From: Betaproteobacteria bacterium
Lineage (GTDB): Bacteria; Pseudomonadota; Gammaproteobacteria; Burkholderiales; UBA6910
Length of the DNA stretch: 42,000 bases
NCBI GenBank assembly: GCA_016183615.1
Contig: JACPEG010000006.1
Location: 1-42,000, forward strand
Direction: 5' to 3'
Below are positions 38,961-42,000 of the stretch, in pieces; the stretch's first letter is position 1, and each line of letters opens with the position of its first letter. The notes beneath the pieces are model-generated. The model saw only the letters and a program-made list of their open reading frames with translations, did no database searches and was not told the DNA's origin. A program made the translations under genes and the position numbers.

Positions 38961-40486
38961 CCCCTCTCCTCCCACCAGAGCTGCTCTCCCGGTTCGCCGC
39001 ATTTCTCGCCGAGCGGACCGGACTGCATTTTCCTCCGGAGCGCTGGCGCGACCTGGAACGGGCAGTGCGCACCGCGGCCCCGGAACTCGGATTCGACGAT
39101 GCCGAATCGTGCATCCGCCAGCTTCTCGCCGCCTTCCCCGAAAGGGCCCGGATCGAAATCCTCGCCAGCCACCTCACGGTGGGGGAGACGTATTTTTTCC
39201 GCGAGCCCCAGAGCTTCGAGATCCTCGAGCGGCACATTCTTCCGGAGCTCATCGCCTCGCGCCGCAATGCCGACCGCCGGCTGCGGATCTGGAGCGCCGG
39301 CTGCGCCACCGGAGAGGAACCCTATTCCATCGCGATCCTGCTCGACCGGCTGATTCCCGATCTCGATTCGTGGAACGTCACGATTCTGGCCACCGACATC
39401 AATCCGCGGTTTCTGGAGAAGGCCTCGGGCGCGCTCTACGGCGACTGGTCGTTCCGGGCGGCGCCCGGCTGGATGAAAGACGCGTATTTCACGCCCGACA
39501 AAGGGGGGCGCCTGAGAACGCTCGATCGCATCCGGCGCATGGTGACCTTCTCCTATCTCAACCTGGCGGAAGACGTCTATCCGGCGCTGGCCAACAGCAC
39601 CAACGCCATGGATGTGATCTTCTGCCGCAACGTGCTCATGTATTTCGGTCAGGAGTGGGCGAGAAGGGTCATCGCCAAGCTTTACTGCTCCCTGGTGGAA
39701 GGCGGATGGCTGCTGGTGAGCCCGGTCGAGGCTTCCAACGCCCTGTTCGGGTCCTTCGCCCCGGTCGGGTTTTCCGGGGGCACCATTTACCGGAAGAGCG
39801 CTCTCCACCGGCCCGAGCCCGTCTCCTTGCCGCCGGGGTTCGAGCCTTCCCTTCTTCCGCCGGCGGCCCCGAGCCCCCTCCCCCCGCTCCCGGCTCCCGA
39901 ATTCGCGCCGCCCGTCATTGCGGAGGCTGCGGCTCCCGTTGTGACGGAACCCGCGGAACCGATTCCCCCGGCCCGGCACGCCACGCCCTACGAGGAGGCC
40001 CTGGCGCTCTATGGACGGGGACACTATGCCGAGGCCGCGGAACGACTCCTCGCGACACTCCCGGAAACGCCCGCAGACATTCGAGGCACCGAGTTGCTGG
40101 TGCGGGCCTGCTCCAACCAGGGCCGGCTCGATCAGGCGCTCGAATGGTGTGAAAAGGCCATCGCCGCCGATAAGCTCAACCCGGGATGCCATTACCTGCT
40201 GGCGGCGGTCCGCCAGGAACAGGGGCAGTTCCTGGAAGCTGCGGCATCGCTGAAGCGGGCGCTTTATCTCGATCCCAATTTCGTGATGGCCCATTTCGCC
40301 CTGGGAAATCTTGCCCGGCGCCAGGGCCGGACCAAGGAGTCCGCGCGGCACTTTGCCAATGCGCTTTCCCTGCTGGGCACCTATCGCCCGGGAGACATGA
40401 TCCCGGAATCGGAAGGCATCACCGCGGGGCGGCTGATGGAGATCGTCCGATCCATGAGCCCCCGCCTTGCCACCGCTGAACAGTGA
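38957..40486 (+). CDS. CheR methyltransferase fused to TPR domain (WspC-like)
   Basis: 509 aa. Residues 1-80 resemble the CheR N-terminal helical domain, and about 85-275 are the methyltransferase: GETYFFREPQSFEILERHIL, RIWSAGCATGEEPYSIAILL (SAM loop), ILATDINPRFLEKASGALYG, DVIFCRNVLMYFGQEWARRV and WLLVSPVEASNALF. A Pro/Ala-rich linker (about 283-335) joins three to four TPR units (about 340-480). CheR-TPR fusions occur in WspC and FrzF, where the TPRs set target or activity. The start is GTG 38957, overlapping the cheW stop; the long open frame upstream is antisense-like shadow of cheW. Adds methyl groups to receptor glutamates. Confidence 0.93.
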   Translation: MTPLLPPELLSRFAAFLAERTGLHFPPERWRDLERAVRTAAPELGFDDAESCIRQLLAAFPERARIEILASHLTVGETYFFREPQSFEILERHILPELIASRRNADRRLRIWSAGCATGEEPYSIAILLDRLIPDLDSWNVTILATDINPRFLEKASGALYGDWSFRAAPGWMKDAYFTPDKGGRLRTLDRIRRMVTFSYLNLAEDVYPALANSTNAMDVIFCRNVLMYFGQEWARRVIAKLYCSLVEGGWLLVSPVEASNALFGSFAPVGFSGGTIYRKSALHRPEPVSLPPGFEPSLLPPAAPSPLPPLPAPEFAPPVIAEAAAPVVTEPAEPIPPARHATPYEEALALYGRGHYAEAAERLLATLPETPADIRGTELLVRACSNQGRLDQALEWCEKAIAADKLNPGCHYLLAAVRQEQGQFLEAAASLKRALYLDPNFVMAHFALGNLARRQGRTKESARHFANALSLLGTYRPGDMIPESEGITAGRLMEIVRSMSPRLATAEQ

Positions 40487-40512
40487 TTCCCGAGGCCGGA
40501 GCAGCAGAAACC

Positions 40513-41112
40513 ATGAGCGTGGATTGGAAAGAGGTTCGCCGAAGGCTGACAATCGCCGAGGCAGCGATCGAGGGGGGCTGGACTCCTGCCCCCGAAGAGG
40601 CGAAACGCATCCTGAAGGAAAGGGCTCGGGCCCTGGCGCGGGAGCCGGAACGCGCCGAGGCAACGGGTGGTTCCATCGAGATTCTGGAATTCCGGCTGGC
40701 CTACGAAAACTATGGCGTCGAGTCAGGCTTCGTGCAGGAAGTCGCCCCCCTCAAGGAGTTCACGCCCGTCCCCGGCACGCCGCCGTTCATTCTGGGCATC
40801 GTCAACCTGCGGGGTCGCATCCTGTCGGTCGTTGACCTGAGACCGTTCTTCGAGCTGCCCGCAAAGGGCCTGGGCGACCTCAACAAGGTGATCGTCCTGC
40901 ACGACGGCAATCTCGAATTCGGCATCCTCGCCGATGCCGTGGCGGGAGTCCGGTCCCTCGCCCTCGCGGCGATCCAGCCGTCCCTGCCCACGCTGACCGG
41001 CATCCGCGAGCAATATCTCAAGGGCGTGACCCCGGACCGGCTCGTGGTCCTGGATGGCGGAAAGCTCCTGTCGGACCCCAACCTGATCGTCCGCGAGGAA
41101 CCGACCCCATGA
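40513..41112 (+). CDS. CheW-like scaffold protein (second copy, WspD-like)
   Basis: 199 aa. An N-terminal helical extension of about 55 residues (RRRLTIAEAAIEGGWTPAPE, EEAKRILKERARALA) precedes a CheW domain with IEILEFRLAYENYGVESGFV, EVAPLKEFTPVPGTPPFILG, IVNLRGRILSVVDLRPFFEL and EFGILADAVAGV. Such an extension with the E-A-x-x-I-L-x-x-R-A motif is typical of WspD and related CheW proteins of alternative systems. ATG 40513 has GGAG at 11 bases; GTG 40483 overlaps the cheR stop and would also couple translation, adding 10 residues. Two different CheW copies in one cluster are characteristic of Wsp. Confidence 0.92.
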   Translation: MSVDWKEVRRRLTIAEAAIEGGWTPAPEEAKRILKERARALAREPERAEATGGSIEILEFRLAYENYGVESGFVQEVAPLKEFTPVPGTPPFILGIVNLRGRILSVVDLRPFFELPAKGLGDLNKVIVLHDGNLEFGILADAVAGVRSLALAAIQPSLPTLTGIREQYLKGVTPDRLVVLDGGKLLSDPNLIVREEPTP

Positions 41113-41197
41113 CGCGACGCGTGTCGATGGGAATGCGCTGGATCACGGGGCGGGTGCAGCCGCCCTCGAACACATCGTTGAAATCGGGAGAACAACA

Positions 41198-42000
41198 ATG
41201 ACCTGGTTCATGACCCTGACCCTGCGCATCAAGCTTTTGGCCGGCTTCGGCGTGATCCTCCTGTCCCTGGCCGTGGTGGTGGCGATCGGCTACGCGGGCA
41301 TCGGCGCGCTGCGGGAAACCCAGCGCTCGCTGTTCGAGGAGCAGTTCGCCAACGCCGTGGACCTCAAGGACATCCGCTCCAACCAGAACGCCATCAGCGC
41401 CGACATCGCGATGATGATTCTGCTGGCGAAGGCATCCGATCAGGAGCGCTTCCAACGGGACGTCAAGGCCCGCACGGAGGAAGTTGACGCGACATTAAAG
41501 CAATTGCTGGATCGAAACCGCAGCAACCCCGCTCTTTTTTCCCGGATCCAGGAATTCAACAGCGTCAGGAACGCCTACCGCGAAGCCTGGAACGCGCAGA
41601 TCATCCCCCTGATCGCCGAGGGCAAGACCGAGGAGGCAAAAAAGATCCTGCTGGGTCCCCAGAACGAGCGCAGTCAAAAAATGCGCGCCCTGGCAGACGA
41701 GCTGGTGGCGGACGCGGAGAAGGCTGCCCGTTCGGATCTGACCCAGGCGGAGCAGCTCGCGCGCGAGACGTTTGCCACCTTTGCGATCTCGGGCGGGATC
41801 GGGCTCGCGGTGGGCATTGTCCTCGCCGCCTTCCTGGGCCGCGTCATCGGACGAGTGAGCCAGGAGCTGCGCGAAGGCGCCAACGTGCTCGCCTCCTCGG
41901 CGAGCGAGATCGTGGCGACCACCACCCAGGTCGCCTCGGGGGCGGCGGAGACCGCGGCGGCGGTGAACGAGACCACCTCGACGGTGGAGGAAGTGAAGAA
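41198..42000 (+). CDS. Methyl-accepting chemotaxis protein, HAMP-less, truncated by the window
   Basis: Open to the window end (267 residues seen). TM1 at about 9-31 (KLLAGFGVILLSLAVVVAIG), a helical periplasmic domain (about 35-190) of four-helix-bundle type with KDIRSNQNAISADIAMMILL, TM2 at about 192-214 (ATFAISGGIGLAVGIVLAAF). Only a short junction (GRVIGRVSQELREGANVLAS) leads to the signalling coiled coil (ASEIVATTTQVASGAAETAA, NETTSTVEEVK). The usual 50-residue HAMP domain is missing. ATG 41198 has GGGAG at 7 bases. It follows the second cheW by 85 bases, so a cheA-type hybrid kinase is expected downstream. Confidence 0.92.
   Translation, partial: MTWFMTLTLRIKLLAGFGVILLSLAVVVAIGYAGIGALRETQRSLFEEQFANAVDLKDIRSNQNAISADIAMMILLAKASDQERFQRDVKARTEEVDATLKQLLDRNRSNPALFSRIQEFNSVRNAYREAWNAQIIPLIAEGKTEEAKKILLGPQNERSQKMRALADELVADAEKAARSDLTQAEQLARETFATFAISGGIGLAVGIVLAAFLGRVIGRVSQELREGANVLASSASEIVATTTQVASGAAETAAAVNETTSTVEEVK

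Overview
The window is chromosomal DNA of a GC-rich proteobacterium, most likely a betaproteobacterium of the Rhodocyclales/Nitrosomonadales type. Supporting signs are the gene order gyrA-serC-pheA-hisC-tyrA-aroA-cmk-rpsA-ihfB-lapAB-pyrF-hldA-hldD-cysM, an OmpA protein next to mtaD-ubiG-gph, a tmRNA with tag ANDERYALAA, DUF4124 and DUF4337 proteins, and the ubiquinone gene ubiG. The genus cannot be fixed from the sequence alone.

Layout. 1-380: the 3' end of an ISL3-type insertion sequence abutting a tRNA-Arg(ACG)/tRNA-Ser(GCT) pair. 424-4509: lysC, a small HTH regulator, a radical SAM gene divergent from queD, tRNA-Ser(TGA) and a Bax-inhibitor-1 membrane protein. 4555-9495 (minus): a tight run ydbH-ynbE-ydbL (inner-to-outer membrane lipid bridge) followed by a DEDDy exonuclease and rlmD. 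9594-10160: a DUF4124 protein. 10163-15384 (minus): lapA-lapB-pyrF-hldA-hldD-cysM, joining LPS control and heptose synthesis to pyrimidine and cysteine genes. 15445-28808 (minus): a serine/aromatic amino-acid supra-operon, gyrA-serC-serA-pheA-hisC-DAHP synthase-tyrA-aroA-cmk-rpsA-ihfB, ending in a clear terminator.

28950-33283 (plus): an OmpA-like protein with a strong promoter, mtaD-like deaminase, ubiG, gph and tmRNA. From 33281 the character changes. Small regulators and orphan genes are embedded in several families of palindromic repeats: an 18-bp inverted repeat next to the tmRNA terminator, a four-unit 75-bp array, a second cluster of the same family, and a three-unit 61-bp array. This accessory stretch carries a MarR-like regulator, an orphan 90-aa protein, a His-rich DUF4337 membrane protein, a PAP2 phosphatase and a complete LuxR/LuxI quorum-sensing pair with a recognisable lux box.

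luxI overlaps, by ATGA, a gene for an unrecognised receiver-like protein. Directly downstream starts a chemosensory cluster resembling Wsp: CheW, CheR with C-terminal TPRs, a second CheW and a receptor without a HAMP domain, which is cut by the window end.

The best candidate for something not previously described is the 36.0-42.0 kb block: an AHL synthase translationally coupled to a degenerate receiver-like protein, next to an alternative chemosensory pathway. A second theme is palindromic repeats that supply the stop codons of at least three genes (aroA, the 90-aa ORF, luxR).
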